Shown here piece by piece: positions 34,832-44,408 of a stretch of DNA of 64,000 nt (position 1 is the stretch's first letter; the number at the start of each line of letters is the position of its first letter). Origin of the DNA: Anoxybacillus flavithermus (GTDB taxonomy: Bacteria; Bacillota; Bacilli; Bacillales; Anoxybacillaceae); NCBI RefSeq assembly GCF_002742685.1, contig NZ_PEDM01000008.1, positions 19,761 to 83,760 of the forward strand, in the 5' to 3' direction. Both the position numbers and the translations under genes were made by a program. Below the pieces are notes generated by a model, which saw only the letters and a program-made list of their open reading frames with translations, searched no databases and had not been told where the DNA came from.

Positions 34832-36388
34832 ATGGGTGAAACGATCATCTCCGCTTTGCTTGCCCTAGTCGTCGGTGCAGTTGTTGGCTTTTTTGTTCGT
34901 AAATCCATTGCCGAGGCAAAAATTGGTGGTGCACAAGCAGCTGCCAAGCAAATGATCGAAGAAGCGAAACGAGAAGCAGACGCATTGAAAAAAGAGGCTC
35001 TCCTTGAAGCAAAGGATGAAATTCACAAACTTCGTGTGGAAGCAGAGCGAGAAATTCGCGAACGAAGAAGTGAATTGCAAAAACAGGAAAATCGTTTGTT
35101 ACAAAAGGAAGAGAATCTCGATCGAAAGGACGAATCTTTAAACAAGCGAGAAGCGTTGCTTGAGAAGAAAGAGAATTCTCTCAATGAAAGACAACAGCAT
35201 ATTGAAGAGATGGAAAGCAAAGTGGAAGAACTCGTTCGAAAAGAACAAGCGGAACTTGAGCGCATTTCTAGCTTGACGCGTGAAGAAGCACGGCAAATCA
35301 TTTTAGAGCGTGTAGAGAAAGAACTTTCTCATGAAATCGCACTCATGGTCAAAGAAGCAGAGACAAAAGTGAAAGAAGAAGCTGATAAAAAAGCAAAAGA
35401 AATTTTGTCGCTTGCTATTCAACGCTGTGCGGCTGATCATGTAGCAGAAACGACTGTATCTGTTGTGAACTTGCCAAATGACGAAATGAAGGGACGAATT
35501 ATCGGACGTGAAGGACGTAACATCCGTACGTTAGAAACGTTAACAGGTATTGATCTCATCATTGATGACACGCCGGAAGCAGTCATTTTATCTGGTTTTG
35601 ATCCGATTCGTCGTGAGACGGCACGAATTGCGTTAGATAAGCTTGTTCAAGACGGGCGTATTCATCCGGCGCGAATTGAAGAAATGGTCGAAAAAGCGAG
35701 AAGAGAAGTAGATGAGCATATTCGTGAAGTGGGAGAACAAACAACGTTCGAAGTTGGTGTTCACGGATTGCATCCAGATTTAATTAAGATTTTAGGACGA
35801 TTGAAGTTCCGTACAAGCTATGGACAAAATGTCCTTAAACATTCGATGGAAGTCGCATACTTAGCTGGCTTAATGGCAGCTGAGTTAGGAGAAGATGAGA
35901 TGCTTGCAAGACGAGCAGGTCTTCTTCATGACATTGGAAAAGCTGTTGACCATGAAGTAGAAGGAAGCCATGTTGAAATTGGTGTAGAGCTAGCAACGAA
36001 ATATAAAGAGCATCCAGTTGTCATTAACAGTATCGCTTCCCATCATGGCGATACGGAACCGACGTCGATTATCGCTGTTCTTGTCGCTGCTGCAGACGCT
36101 TTATCTGCTGCTCGACCAGGTGCTCGTAGCGAAACATTGGAAAATTATATTCGTCGCCTTGAAAAGCTGGAAGAAATCGCTGAGTCGTATGAAGGTGTTG
36201 AAAAATCGTATGCGATTCAAGCTGGACGTGAGATTCGTATTATGGTGAAGCCAGATATGATCGATGACTTGGAAGCACATCGTTTAGCACGCGATATTCG
36301 CAAGCGTATTGAAGAAGAACTTGATTATCCAGGTCATATTAAAGTTACAGTCATTCGTGAAACGCGAGCTGTTGAATATGCAAAGTAA
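34832..36388 (+). CDS. rny: Ribonuclease Y
   Basis: A 518-residue membrane-anchored endoribonuclease. An N-terminal helix (about 4-22) is followed by a long coiled coil (about 30-190, rich in Glu/Lys/Arg), a KH domain ([16 protein letters not shown]) and an HD domain ([23 protein letters not shown]). It starts bulk mRNA decay and is the membrane scaffold of the degradosome. ATG 34832 follows GAGGAGGTGAGG. YmcA/RicA, encoded at 43.2 kb, is one of its specificity partners in B. subtilis. Confidence 0.96.
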   Translation: MGETIISALLALVVGAVVGFFVRKSIAEAKIGGAQAAAKQMIEEAKREADALKKEALLEAKDEIHKLRVEAEREIRERRSELQKQENRLLQKEENLDRKDESLNKREALLEKKENSLNERQQHIEEMESKVEELVRKEQAELERISSLTREEARQIILERVEKELSHEIALMVKEAETKVKEEADKKAKEILSLAIQRCAADHVAETTVSVVNLPNDEMKGRIIGREGRNIRTLETLTGIDLIIDDTPEAVILSGFDPIRRETARIALDKLVQDGRIHPARIEEMVEKARREVDEHIREVGEQTTFEVGVHGLHPDLIKILGRLKFRTSYGQNVLKHSMEVAYLAGLMAAELGEDEMLARRAGLLHDIGKAVDHEVEGSHVEIGVELATKYKEHPVVINSIASHHGDTEPTSIIAVLVAAADALSAARPGARSETLENYIRRLEKLEEIAESYEGVEKSYAIQAGREIRIMVKPDMIDDLEAHRLARDIRKRIEEELDYPGHIKVTVIRETRAVEYAK

Positions 36389-36416
36389 AGCTACTCCTCG
36401 TTTGGAGTAGCTTTTT
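36387..36416 (+). terminator. rny terminator
   Basis: AAAGCTACTCC and GGAGTAGCTTT form an 11-bp stem followed by TTTTCG. Confidence 0.82.
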
Positions 36417-36486
36417 CGTATTGATAAACGCTTTATTTTATGCGAAACTGAAAAATAGAAATCATGAGTATAGAAAGGGTAATACG

Positions 36487-37281
36487 ATGAAAATATTATT
36501 TATCGGTGATGTCGTAGGGCAACCGGGAAGAAAAATGGTTGATGAATACGTACCGAAGCTAAAAGCAAAATATAAGCCACATGTAATTGTTGTCAACGGT
36601 GAAAATGCCGCTGGTGGGAAAGGAATTACCGAAAAAATATATCGGCGTTTTTTAGAGATGGGAGTACATGCAGTAACACTTGGAAATCACTCGTGGGATA
36701 ATCGGGAAATTTTTGAATTTATTGATCAAGCGAAAGTACTTATTCGTCCAGGGAATTTTCCAGCAGGTACACCTGGAAAAGGAATTGCATTTATTCAAAT
36801 AGAGGGATACGAAGCCGCGGTAATTAGTTTGCAAGGAAGAACGTTTTTGCCAGCGATTGATTGTCCGTTTAAAAAAGCAGATGAATTAGTAGAAACGGCG
36901 CTCGCACGGACTCCTGTCATTCTTGTAGATTTTCATGCGGAAGCAACGAGTGAAAAACAAGCGATGGGATGGTATTTAGACGGACGAGTAAGCGCTGTCG
37001 TTGGTACGCATACACATGTTCAAACAGCTGACTCTCGTATTTTGCCAAATGGAACGGGTTATATTACCGATGTCGGTATGACAGGACCTTATGACGGGAT
37101 TTTGGGAGTGGATCGTGAGGCGGTATTGCGCAAATTTTTAACGGGCTTACCTGTTCGTTTTGAAGTCACGACAGGTCGTGCGCAGTTGAATGCTGTGCTC
37201 ATTGAGGTAGATGAAAAAAGCGGAAAAACAAAGTCGATTCAACGGATTATGATTAATGACGACCACCCATATTTTGACTAG
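36487..37281 (+). CDS. ymdB: YmdB, calcineurin-like phosphodiesterase
   Basis: A 264-residue dimetal phosphoesterase. Metal and catalytic ligands are in MKILFIGDVVG (Asp8), VNGENAAGG, TLGNHSWDN, VDFHAEATSEK and GTHTHVQTAD. It hydrolyses cyclic nucleotides in vitro in B. subtilis and shifts cells between motility and biofilm states. ATG 36487 gives the family N-terminus; a longer frame upstream has no ribosome site. Confidence 0.92.
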   Translation: MKILFIGDVVGQPGRKMVDEYVPKLKAKYKPHVIVVNGENAAGGKGITEKIYRRFLEMGVHAVTLGNHSWDNREIFEFIDQAKVLIRPGNFPAGTPGKGIAFIQIEGYEAAVISLQGRTFLPAIDCPFKKADELVETALARTPVILVDFHAEATSEKQAMGWYLDGRVSAVVGTHTHVQTADSRILPNGTGYITDVGMTGPYDGILGVDREAVLRKFLTGLPVRFEVTTGRAQLNAVLIEVDEKSGKTKSIQRIMINDDHPYFD

Positions 37282-37320
37282 TTCCTCTTTTAAGATTTTT
37301 CAGAAAAAATATATATTGTA

Positions 37321-37348
37321 GCAGGAATACAGGAAAACAGGGATGAAT
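37321..37348 (+). promoter_or_regulatory. Sigma-H promoter of spoVS
   Basis: GCAGGAATA (-35, consensus RNAGGAWWW), a 12-base spacer and GATGAAT (-10, RNNGAAT). This agrees with the known sigma-H control of spoVS in B. subtilis. Confidence 0.75.
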
Positions 37349-37407
37349 ATATAATAAACAGTACAACTTTTTTACAAGCAATTGTTAGAAACGAGGAGGA
37401 GCTAGAA

Positions 37408-37668
37408 ATGGAAATATTAAAAGTTTCAGCAAAGTCTAATCCTAATTCCGTAGCTGGTGCACTTGCAGGCGTGTTAAGAGAGCGCGGTGCAGCCGAAATT
37501 CAAGCAATTGGCGCAGGTGCATTAAATCAAGCCGTTAAGGCAGTAGCAATCGCGCGAGGATTCGTAGCACCAAGCGGAGTTGATCTCATTTGTATTCCTG
37601 CATTTACGGACATTCAAATTGATGGAGAAGAGCGGACGGCAATTAAACTCATTGTTGAGCCGCGTTAA
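37408..37668 (+). CDS. spoVS: Stage V sporulation protein S
   Basis: An 86-residue protein that matches SpoVS almost end to end: VSAKSNPNSVAGALAGVLRE, AVKAVAIARGFVAPSGVDL and RTAIKLIVEPR. It has an Alba-like fold and is needed for septation-to-coat progress in sporulation. ATG follows GAGGAGGAG. It is a single gene between a sigma-H promoter and its own terminator. Confidence 0.96.
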   Translation: MEILKVSAKSNPNSVAGALAGVLRERGAAEIQAIGAGALNQAVKAVAIARGFVAPSGVDLICIPAFTDIQIDGEERTAIKLIVEPR

Positions 37669-37678
37669 TACACATAAG

Positions 37679-37711
37679 CCTGTTTGCTTGTTAAGCAAAC
37701 AGGTTATTTTT
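37679..37711 (+). terminator. spoVS terminator
   Basis: CCTGTTTGCTT and AAGCAAACAGG form an 11-bp stem with loop GTT, then TTATTTTTG. Confidence 0.85.
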
Positions 37712-37775
37712 GTAGTTTGAGCATTTATCAGTTATAAAAAAGTGAAGCCTCATTTTTTTTAACGGAGGGATCGTT

Positions 37776-38699
37776 GTGCGTATATTTGACGCTCATTGTG
37801 ATGTTTTATATCAACTATTTTGTGACCAAGATGTATCGTTTGAACGCAGTCCGTCGCTACATGTAACATACGATGGATTAAAGCAGGCCGGTGTAACTGT
37901 ACAAGGATTTGCCATTTATATTCCGAAACATGTAAGACCTGAGTCGCGCTTTTTTGTAGCTTTAGAGATGATTGATTATTTTTATGAGAAAGTTGTGTCA
38001 CAGCCAAATATGAAAGTTGTTCGCTCAAAAAAAGAAATCGATCAACTACAACCACATGAAATTGGAGCGATGCTGACATTAGAAGGATGTGAAGCCATAG
38101 GAGAAAGTTTAACGCAATTGCGCACACTTCTTCGCCTCGGTGTTCGCTCTGTTGGCTTAACGTGGAATGACGCCAATATGGTAGCGGATGGGGCACTCGA
38201 GCAACGCGGGGGAGGATTAACAAAATTCGGTAAAGAAGTCGTTCACTTATTAAACGAACAACAATGTTGGACGGATGTATCTCATTTAAGTGAACGAGCG
38301 TTTTGGGATGTTATGGAATTAGCTCGCTATCCGATCGCTTCACATTCGAATGCATATACCCTTTGTCCACATCCTCGCAATTTGCGTGATGATCAAATTG
38401 AAGCGTTGATTAAGAAAAATGGGGTCATTGGTGTGACGTTTGTTCCCCAGTTTTTACGGCATGATGCACAAACGACAACGGTAGCAGATGTATTGAGTCA
38501 TATCGACTATATTTGTTCATTAGGCGGAGAAAATCATATTGGCTTCGGATCTGATTTTGATGGTATTTTTGAAACGGTTGATCAATTGGCGAATGTTTCT
38601 CATTATACTCATTTTATTGACGAGTTGCTAAAACATTTTAAAGAAGAACAAGTGAGAAAATTTTTGTTTTGTAATTTTTACGAGCGAATCCCGCAATAA
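37776..38699 (+). CDS. Membrane-dipeptidase family metallopeptidase (M19)
   Basis: A 307-residue TIM-barrel metallohydrolase. Zinc ligands are likely His and Asp in FDAHCDVLY, a Glu in LTLEGCEA, a His in TDVSHLSE, a His in IASHSNA and an Asp in GFGSDFDG. It should cleave a dipeptide, possibly with a D-residue, in the cytosol; there is no signal peptide. The start is GTG after GGAGGG. B. subtilis lacks a gene at this position between spoVS and the downstream block. Confidence 0.85.
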   Translation: MRIFDAHCDVLYQLFCDQDVSFERSPSLHVTYDGLKQAGVTVQGFAIYIPKHVRPESRFFVALEMIDYFYEKVVSQPNMKVVRSKKEIDQLQPHEIGAMLTLEGCEAIGESLTQLRTLLRLGVRSVGLTWNDANMVADGALEQRGGGLTKFGKEVVHLLNEQQCWTDVSHLSERAFWDVMELARYPIASHSNAYTLCPHPRNLRDDQIEALIKKNGVIGVTFVPQFLRHDAQTTTVADVLSHIDYICSLGGENHIGFGSDFDGIFETVDQLANVSHYTHFIDELLKHFKEEQVRKFLFCNFYERIPQ

Positions 38700-38766
38700 A
38701 AAACCGGAAGAAAAATTCACATTTTTGTAACAAATATGTTGCAATTTTTTTTCAATAGGGCTAGAA

Positions 38767-38780
38767 TGAAAGCGTTTAGT
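38767..38780 (+). promoter_or_regulatory. Weak cre-like site upstream of korA
   Basis: TGAAAGCGTTTAGT resembles the CcpA site in its left half and central CG, but the last bases do not fit. The 200-base gap 38700-38900 otherwise holds AT-rich sequence and a TATAAT hexamer. Confidence 0.25.
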
Positions 38781-38900
38781 ATATGAAATTTTTCAAAAAA
38801 TTTATTAAGCGAAATGGTAGAGCTTTTTTTGGAAAAGTGCTACACTTATAATCGTACAATGTTACGTCACAATTGATGGAACTTTAAAGGGGTGTAAGAC

Positions 38901-40637
38901 ATGATTAGTCAACTTTCATGGAAAGTTGGAGGACAACAAGGGGAAGGTATTGAAAGTACGGGGGAGATATTCTCCATTGCGCTCAACCGACTAGGCTACT
39001 ATTTATACGGTTATCGCCACTTTTCATCTCGAATTAAAGGTGGTCACACGAACAATAAAATTCGTGTTAGCACAACACAAGTTCGTTCGATTGCCGATGA
39101 TCTTGATATATTAGTAGCTTTTGACCAAGAGACGATTGATTTTAACTTTCACGAGTTGCGTCAGGGTGGGATCGTCATTGCAGACGCGAAGTTTAATCCG
39201 ACGATTCCAGATGAGTCAAAAGCTACGTTGTATGCGGTTCCATTTACGGATATTGCAACAGAATTAGGAACAGCATTAATGAAAAACATGGTTGCAGTCG
39301 GAGCTTCTAGCGCAGTACTCGGTCTCGATATTAGCGTATATGAAGGGGTCGTTCAGGAGATTTTCGGTCGCAAAGGTGAACAAGTCGTTGCTAAAAACAT
39401 GGAAGCGATCAGAGCGGGCGCTCAGTTTATGCGTGAACAACTTGGTGACAACATTCAATTAATGCAACTTGATAAGGCAGATGGCAAAAAGAGAATGTTT
39501 ATGATTGGAAACGATGCAATTGCGCTTGGCGCACTTGCTGGTGGCGCTCGTTTTATGGCGGCTTACCCAATTACGCCAGCATCCGAAATTATGGAATATT
39601 TAATTAAAAAGCTTCCACAGTTCGGTGGCACGGTCATTCAAACAGAAGATGAAATCGCAGCTTGTACGATGGCTATTGGCGCAAACTATGCGGGTGTGCG
39701 CACATTGACAGCTTCCGCTGGACCTGGTCTTTCGCTTATGATGGAAGCGATCGGATTAGCCGGAATTACAGAAACACCAATTGTTATTGTTGATACGCAA
39801 CGCGGTGGCCCAAGCACAGGTCTTCCAACAAAACAAGAGCAGTCAGATTTAATGGCTATGATTTACGGTACGCATGGAGAGATTCCGAAAGTGGTCATGG
39901 CGCCAAGTACTGTACAAGAAGCGTTTTACGATATGGTTGAAGCGTTTAATATTGCAGAAGAATATCAATGCCCAGTCATCGTTTTAACAGACTTGCAACT
40001 TTCGTTAGGAAAGCAAACTGTTGAGCCGCTAGAGTATGACAAAATTGAAATTCGTCGCGGCAAGCTTGTTACAGGGGAACTTCCTGAAATTCCAGACAAA
40101 GGTTGCTTCAAACGATATGAGGTGACTGAAGACGGTGTGTCACCACGCGTATTGCCGGGAATGAAAAACGGTATTCACCATGTGACAGGTGTTGAGCACG
40201 ATGAAACAGGCCGTCCTTCTGAAGTAGCAGCGAACCGTATTGCACAAATGGATAAGCGTTTACGCAAGTTAAAACATATTCAATTCCCGACACCAGTTCA
40301 TAAACATGTGAAGCATGAAGAAGCAGATATATTAATTGTCGGATTTAACTCGACGCGCGGGGCGATTGAAGAGGCGATGGAACGATTAGAACGCGATGGT
40401 ATTAAAGTAAACCATGCTCACGTTCGTCTCATTCATCCGTTCCCGACGGAAGAAATGTTGCCGCTTGTGCAGTCAGCGAAAAAAGTTGTTGTTGTTGAAA
40501 ATAACGCAACAGGACAACTTGCCAACATTTTAAAAATGAACGTTGGACATGCTGAGAAAGTATTTAACGTGTTGAAGTATGATGGCAACCCGTTCTTACC
40601 GCACGAAGTTTATACAAAATGCAAGGAGTTGTTTTAA
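38901..40637 (+). CDS. korA: 2-Oxoacid:ferredoxin oxidoreductase, fused gamma-alpha subunit
   Basis: A 578-residue protein. The gamma domain (1-180) starts WKVGGQQGEGIESTGEIF; the alpha domain (from about 195) has YPITPASEIMEYL, QTEDEIAACTMAIGA, TASAGPGLSLMMEAIGL and VDTQRGGPSTGLPTKQEQ. It oxidises 2-oxoglutarate or a related 2-oxoacid to the acyl-CoA with reduction of ferredoxin, together with the beta subunit. The next gene starts 3 bases after its stop. Confidence 0.9.
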   Translation: MISQLSWKVGGQQGEGIESTGEIFSIALNRLGYYLYGYRHFSSRIKGGHTNNKIRVSTTQVRSIADDLDILVAFDQETIDFNFHELRQGGIVIADAKFNPTIPDESKATLYAVPFTDIATELGTALMKNMVAVGASSAVLGLDISVYEGVVQEIFGRKGEQVVAKNMEAIRAGAQFMREQLGDNIQLMQLDKADGKKRMFMIGNDAIALGALAGGARFMAAYPITPASEIMEYLIKKLPQFGGTVIQTEDEIAACTMAIGANYAGVRTLTASAGPGLSLMMEAIGLAGITETPIVIVDTQRGGPSTGLPTKQEQSDLMAMIYGTHGEIPKVVMAPSTVQEAFYDMVEAFNIAEEYQCPVIVLTDLQLSLGKQTVEPLEYDKIEIRRGKLVTGELPEIPDKGCFKRYEVTEDGVSPRVLPGMKNGIHHVTGVEHDETGRPSEVAANRIAQMDKRLRKLKHIQFPTPVHKHVKHEEADILIVGFNSTRGAIEEAMERLERDGIKVNHAHVRLIHPFPTEEMLPLVQSAKKVVVVENNATGQLANILKMNVGHAEKVFNVLKYDGNPFLPHEVYTKCKELF

Positions 40638-40639
40638 AC

Positions 40640-41506
40640 ATGGCGACATTTAAAGATTTCCGTAATAGTATTAAACCGAACTGGTGTCCAGGTTGTGGCG
40701 ACTTTTCTGTGCAAGCAGCCATTCAGCGCGCGGCTGCCAACGTTGGACTTGAACCACATGAACTTGTTGTTGTCTCTGGAATTGGTTGTTCAGGTCGTAT
40801 TTCTGGTTACATTAACTCATATGGCTTCCATGGTGTTCACGGCCGAGCGCTTCCAATTGCCCAAGGGGTAAAAATGGCAAATCGCGATTTGACGGTTATT
40901 GCTGCTGGTGGTGACGGTGACGGATTTGCGATCGGAATGGGACATACAATTCATGCTATTCGACGTAACATCGACATTACGTACATCGTCATGGATAACC
41001 AAATTTACGGATTGACAAAAGGTCAAACATCACCGCGCAGTGAAGTTGGATTTAAAACGAAGAGTACGCCACAAGGGTCAGTTGAGCCAGCGTTGTCGAT
41101 CATGGAAATGGCATTAACAGCAGGGGCAACATTCGTCGCTCAAAGCTTTTCTAGCGATTTAAAAGAGTTGACGCAATTAATTGAAGAGGGCATGAAGCAT
41201 AAAGGATTCTCGCTCATTAACGTATTTAGCCCGTGTGTTACGTACAATAAAGTAAACACATACGACTGGTTTAAAGACAATTTAACGAGCTTAAGCACCA
41301 TTGAAGGATATGATCCATCTAACCGCGAAATGGCGATGCAAACATTAATGAAACATAAAGGGCTTGTTACAGGGCTCATTTATCAAAATAAAGAGCGCAA
41401 ATCATATCAAGATCTTGTGCCTGGTTATAGCGAAAAACCACTAACTGAAGCGGATTTAACAATTAGTAAAGAAAAATTTGATCAACTCGTTGCAGAGTTT
41501 ATGTAA
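40640..41506 (+). CDS. korB: 2-Oxoacid:ferredoxin oxidoreductase, beta subunit
   Basis: A 288-residue protein with the thiamine diphosphate site GDGDGFAIGMGH and VMDNQIYGLTKGQTSPRS. Cys in NWCPGCGDF, SGIGCSG and VFSPCVTYN probably hold one 4Fe-4S cluster. Partner of the fused gamma-alpha subunit. ATG 40640 follows CAAGGAG, which overlaps the last codons of korA, so translation is coupled. Confidence 0.92.
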   Translation: MATFKDFRNSIKPNWCPGCGDFSVQAAIQRAAANVGLEPHELVVVSGIGCSGRISGYINSYGFHGVHGRALPIAQGVKMANRDLTVIAAGGDGDGFAIGMGHTIHAIRRNIDITYIVMDNQIYGLTKGQTSPRSEVGFKTKSTPQGSVEPALSIMEMALTAGATFVAQSFSSDLKELTQLIEEGMKHKGFSLINVFSPCVTYNKVNTYDWFKDNLTSLSTIEGYDPSNREMAMQTLMKHKGLVTGLIYQNKERKSYQDLVPGYSEKPLTEADLTISKEKFDQLVAEFM

Positions 41507-41511
41507 GATAG

Positions 41512-41543
41512 AAAAGAGGGTGGTAGAGGCCATCCTCTTTTTC
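41512..41543 (+). terminator. korAB terminator
   Basis: AAAAGAGGGTGG pairs with CCATCCTCTTTT over 12 bp with one G-T, followed by T. Confidence 0.8.
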
Positions 41544-41622
41544 ATGGAAAAAACATTGTTTAAAAGCCTAGAAAATAATATACTATGTTAGTGTGCGTCT
41601 ATGAACAAAAGAAAGGAGAATC

Positions 41623-43206
41623 ATGATGAACGAAAAACAACGTTTACAGTACACAGCACAAATTGAAACAGATCATCCAACGGACAAAAAATCCGCTTTG
41701 GATGAAAATTTGCAACGTCTCAAACAAAAAACGAGTCAAGACTATGAAAAATATTTTTCAACTGTATTTGTTCCCCCATCTTTAAAAGAAGCGAAAAAAC
41801 GTGGAAAAGAGGAAGTGAAATATCATAAAGATTTCTCGATCCCTGAAGAGTTTCGTGGTATGGGGAACGGTCGTAAATTTTATATTCGTACGTACGGCTG
41901 TCAAATGAATGAACACGATACAGAAGTGATGGCTGGTATTTTTATGGCGCTCGGCTATGAACCAACAGATCGCCCCGAAGATGCGAACGTCATTTTGTTA
42001 AATACGTGTGCAATTCGTGAAAATGCAGAGAACAAAGTGTTTGGAGAAATTGGGCACTTAAAGCCATTGAAGCAAAACAACCCTGATTTATTGCTTGGTG
42101 TATGTGGCTGTATGTCGCAAGAAGAATCAGTCGTCAATAAAATTTTAAAGCAATTCCAATACGTTGATATGATCTTTGGCACGCACAATATTCATCGTCT
42201 TCCGTATATTTTGAAAGAAGCCTACATGTCAAAAGAAATGGTTGTTGAAGTATGGTCAAAAGAAGGCGATGTCATCGAAAACTTACCGAAAGTGCGCAAA
42301 GGAAATATTAAAGCATGGGTTAATATTATGTACGGTTGCGATAAGTTTTGTACGTACTGTATTGTTCCGTATACGCGTGGCAAAGAGCGCAGCCGCCGTC
42401 CAGAAGATATCATTCAAGAAGTACGCCACTTAGCCGCACAAGGATATAAAGAAATTACGCTTTTAGGACAAAACGTGAATGCATATGGAAAAGACTTTAA
42501 TGATATGAAATATGGTCTTGGTGATTTAATGGACGAATTGCGCAAAATTGATATTCCACGCATTCGCTTTACGACAAGCCATCCACGTGATTTTGATGAC
42601 CGTTTAATCGAAGTGTTGGCGAAAGGCGGAAATTTAGTTGAGCACATTCACTTGCCTGTACAGTCGGGAAGTAGTGAAGTGTTAAAAATGATGGCGCGTA
42701 AATATACGAGTGAACAATATTTGGAGCTTGTTCGTAAAATTAAAGAAGCCATTCCAGGTGTCGCGCTTACAACGGACATCATTGTCGGGTTCCCAAATGA
42801 AACAGATGAGCAATTTGAAGAAACGTTGTCGCTTTATCGCGAAGTCGAATTTGATTCAGCATTTACGTTCATTTACTCGCCACGTGAAGGAACGCCGGCA
42901 GCAAAAATGGTTGACAACGTGCCAATGGAAGTGAAAAAAGAGCGTTTACAACGATTAAATGCATTAGTAAACGAATTTTCTGCAAGAAAAATGAAGGAAT
43001 ACGAGGGACAAGTTGTCGAAGTATTAGTAGAAGGGGAAAGTAAAAACAACCCGGATGTTCTCGCTGGATACACACGCAAAAACAAGCTTGTTAATTTCGT
43101 CGGACCAAAGTCTGCGATCGGTCAACTTGTGAAAGTGCGAATTACAGAGGCGAAAACGTGGACGTTAAACGGAGAAATGGTAGAAGAAACGATCGAGGTG
43201 AAATAA
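41623..43206 (+). CDS. miaB: tRNA-2-methylthio-N6-dimethylallyladenosine synthase
   Basis: A 527-residue radical SAM methylthiotransferase. A Bacillus-type N-terminal extension (about 80 residues) is followed by the MTTase domain with three Cys ([27 protein letters not shown]), the radical SAM motif [13 protein letters not shown] and a C-terminal TRAM domain. It modifies A37 of tRNAs after MiaA, which is encoded at 48.9 kb. ATG follows GAAAGGAG. It runs straight into ymcA. Confidence 0.95.
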   Translation: MMNEKQRLQYTAQIETDHPTDKKSALDENLQRLKQKTSQDYEKYFSTVFVPPSLKEAKKRGKEEVKYHKDFSIPEEFRGMGNGRKFYIRTYGCQMNEHDTEVMAGIFMALGYEPTDRPEDANVILLNTCAIRENAENKVFGEIGHLKPLKQNNPDLLLGVCGCMSQEESVVNKILKQFQYVDMIFGTHNIHRLPYILKEAYMSKEMVVEVWSKEGDVIENLPKVRKGNIKAWVNIMYGCDKFCTYCIVPYTRGKERSRRPEDIIQEVRHLAAQGYKEITLLGQNVNAYGKDFNDMKYGLGDLMDELRKIDIPRIRFTTSHPRDFDDRLIEVLAKGGNLVEHIHLPVQSGSSEVLKMMARKYTSEQYLELVRKIKEAIPGVALTTDIIVGFPNETDEQFEETLSLYREVEFDSAFTFIYSPREGTPAAKMVDNVPMEVKKERLQRLNALVNEFSARKMKEYEGQVVEVLVEGESKNNPDVLAGYTRKNKLVNFVGPKSAIGQLVKVRITEAKTWTLNGEMVEETIEVK

Positions 43207-43207
43207 C

Positions 43208-43639
43208 GTGGCGAAATATACGAAAGATGACATCGTACAGAAGGCAAAAGAATTAGCTAAAATGATTGCTGAAACAGAAGAAGTGGAAATTTTTAAACAA
43301 GCAGAAGCAAAAATTCATGAAAATGAAAAAGTGCGCACGATGATTGCTAAAATTAAATCGTTACAAAAACAAGCTGTAAACTTGCAACATTACGGCAAGG
43401 TTGAAGCATTAAAAAAAGTAGAAACGGAAATTGATGACATTTATGAACAACTATCAGAAATTCCGATTGTGGAACAATTTAAACAATCTCAAGTAGAAAT
43501 TAATGATTTATTGCAACTCGTTGCATCCACCATTTCAAAAACAGTCACAGATGAAATTATTACATCGACGGGCGGAGATGTGTTGCGAGGAGAAACAGGT
43601 GCACAAGTGAAACATAGCCATTGCGGTCATTGTCATTAA
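43208..43639 (+). CDS. ymcA: YmcA/RicA, subunit of the RicAFT complex
   Basis: A 143-residue helical protein (YmcA/YlbF family): FKQAEAKIHENEKVRTMIAKIKSLQKQAVNLQHY, then QSQVEINDLLQLVASTIS. The end HSHCGHCH supplies Cys for the Fe-S cluster of the Ric complex. The complex directs RNase Y processing and is needed for sporulation, competence and biofilm. The start is GTG, 1 base after the miaB stop. Confidence 0.92.
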   Translation: MAKYTKDDIVQKAKELAKMIAETEEVEIFKQAEAKIHENEKVRTMIAKIKSLQKQAVNLQHYGKVEALKKVETEIDDIYEQLSEIPIVEQFKQSQVEINDLLQLVASTISKTVTDEIITSTGGDVLRGETGAQVKHSHCGHCH

Positions 43640-43670
43640 AGAGTCCATTTCATATGGGCTCTTTTTTATT
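43638..43670 (+). terminator. miaB-ymcA terminator
   Basis: AAAGAGTCCAT pairs with ATGGGCTCTTT (one T-G), followed by TTTATTTTT. Confidence 0.8.
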
Positions 43671-43797
43671 TTTCGTACATATTTCGAAGAAGCTGCATAC
43701 AATGAACTATACGGAATGATTGTTTTTTTATGTACACTTTTAGTTTTTTCGCGCATAGGATAAAATGAACAATGCATTTTTGAGGAGGGTTTGTTTT

Positions 43798-44334
43798 ATG
43801 TCCCAATACAGAGAAATTATTACAAAGGCGGTTGTGGGAAAAGGCCGAAAGTTTACCCAATCGACGCATACTGTTTCCGCTCAACATCGTCCAACGAGCG
43901 TGCTCGGTTGTTGGATTATTAATCATCGGTACGAAGCAAAAAAGGTAGATCGCAGTGTTGAAATTCATGGTAAGTATGATGTGAACGTTTGGTATTCGTA
44001 CAACGATAATACAAAAACAGAAGTACTCACAGAGACAGTATCGTACACAGATGTCATCCCGTTAAAGTATCGTAACGAAGAGCTTATTAGTGAAGAACAA
44101 GAAGTGATTGCGCGTGTTGTTCAGCAGCCAAATTGTTTAGAATGTACGATTGCTTCAACTGGAAATAAGGTAACTGTGGAAGTAGAGCGGGAGTTCATCG
44201 CCGAGGTCATCGGGGAAACAAAGGTACGGATTGCGGTCGTTGATACATCATCAGATGAAGTAGAGGAAGATATTGAAGCGGAATTAGAACAGTTAGATGA
44301 AGAGCTTCTTCAAGAAGGGAGCAATAAAAACTAG
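43798..44334 (+). CDS. cotE: Outer spore coat morphogenetic protein CotE
   Basis: A 178-residue protein. The conserved core starts [18 protein letters not shown] and includes [13 protein letters not shown] and [16 protein letters not shown]. The C-terminus is strongly acidic ([21 protein letters not shown]), as in CotE. It builds the outer coat in the mother cell. ATG 43798 follows GAGGAGGG; the longer frame from 43765 has no ribosome site. Confidence 0.95.
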   Translation: MSQYREIITKAVVGKGRKFTQSTHTVSAQHRPTSVLGCWIINHRYEAKKVDRSVEIHGKYDVNVWYSYNDNTKTEVLTETVSYTDVIPLKYRNEELISEEQEVIARVVQQPNCLECTIASTGNKVTVEVEREFIAEVIGETKVRIAVVDTSSDEVEEDIEAELEQLDEELLQEGSNKN

Positions 44335-44361
44335 GAAGTTTGTTCTTCCTAGTTTTTATTT
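44326..44361 (+). terminator. cotE terminator
   Basis: AAAAACTAGGAA and TTCCTAGTTTTT form a 12-bp stem overlapping the cotE stop codon. Confidence 0.85.
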
Positions 44362-44408
44362 TTGTTATAATAATTGAAGTCAATATTTCGGGCGTTGGAG
44401 GAAAGATT

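Noticed and set aside
38767..38780. CcpA (cre) site controlling korAB
   Set aside because: Only the left half and centre fit; kept as a low-confidence entry, not as a finding.
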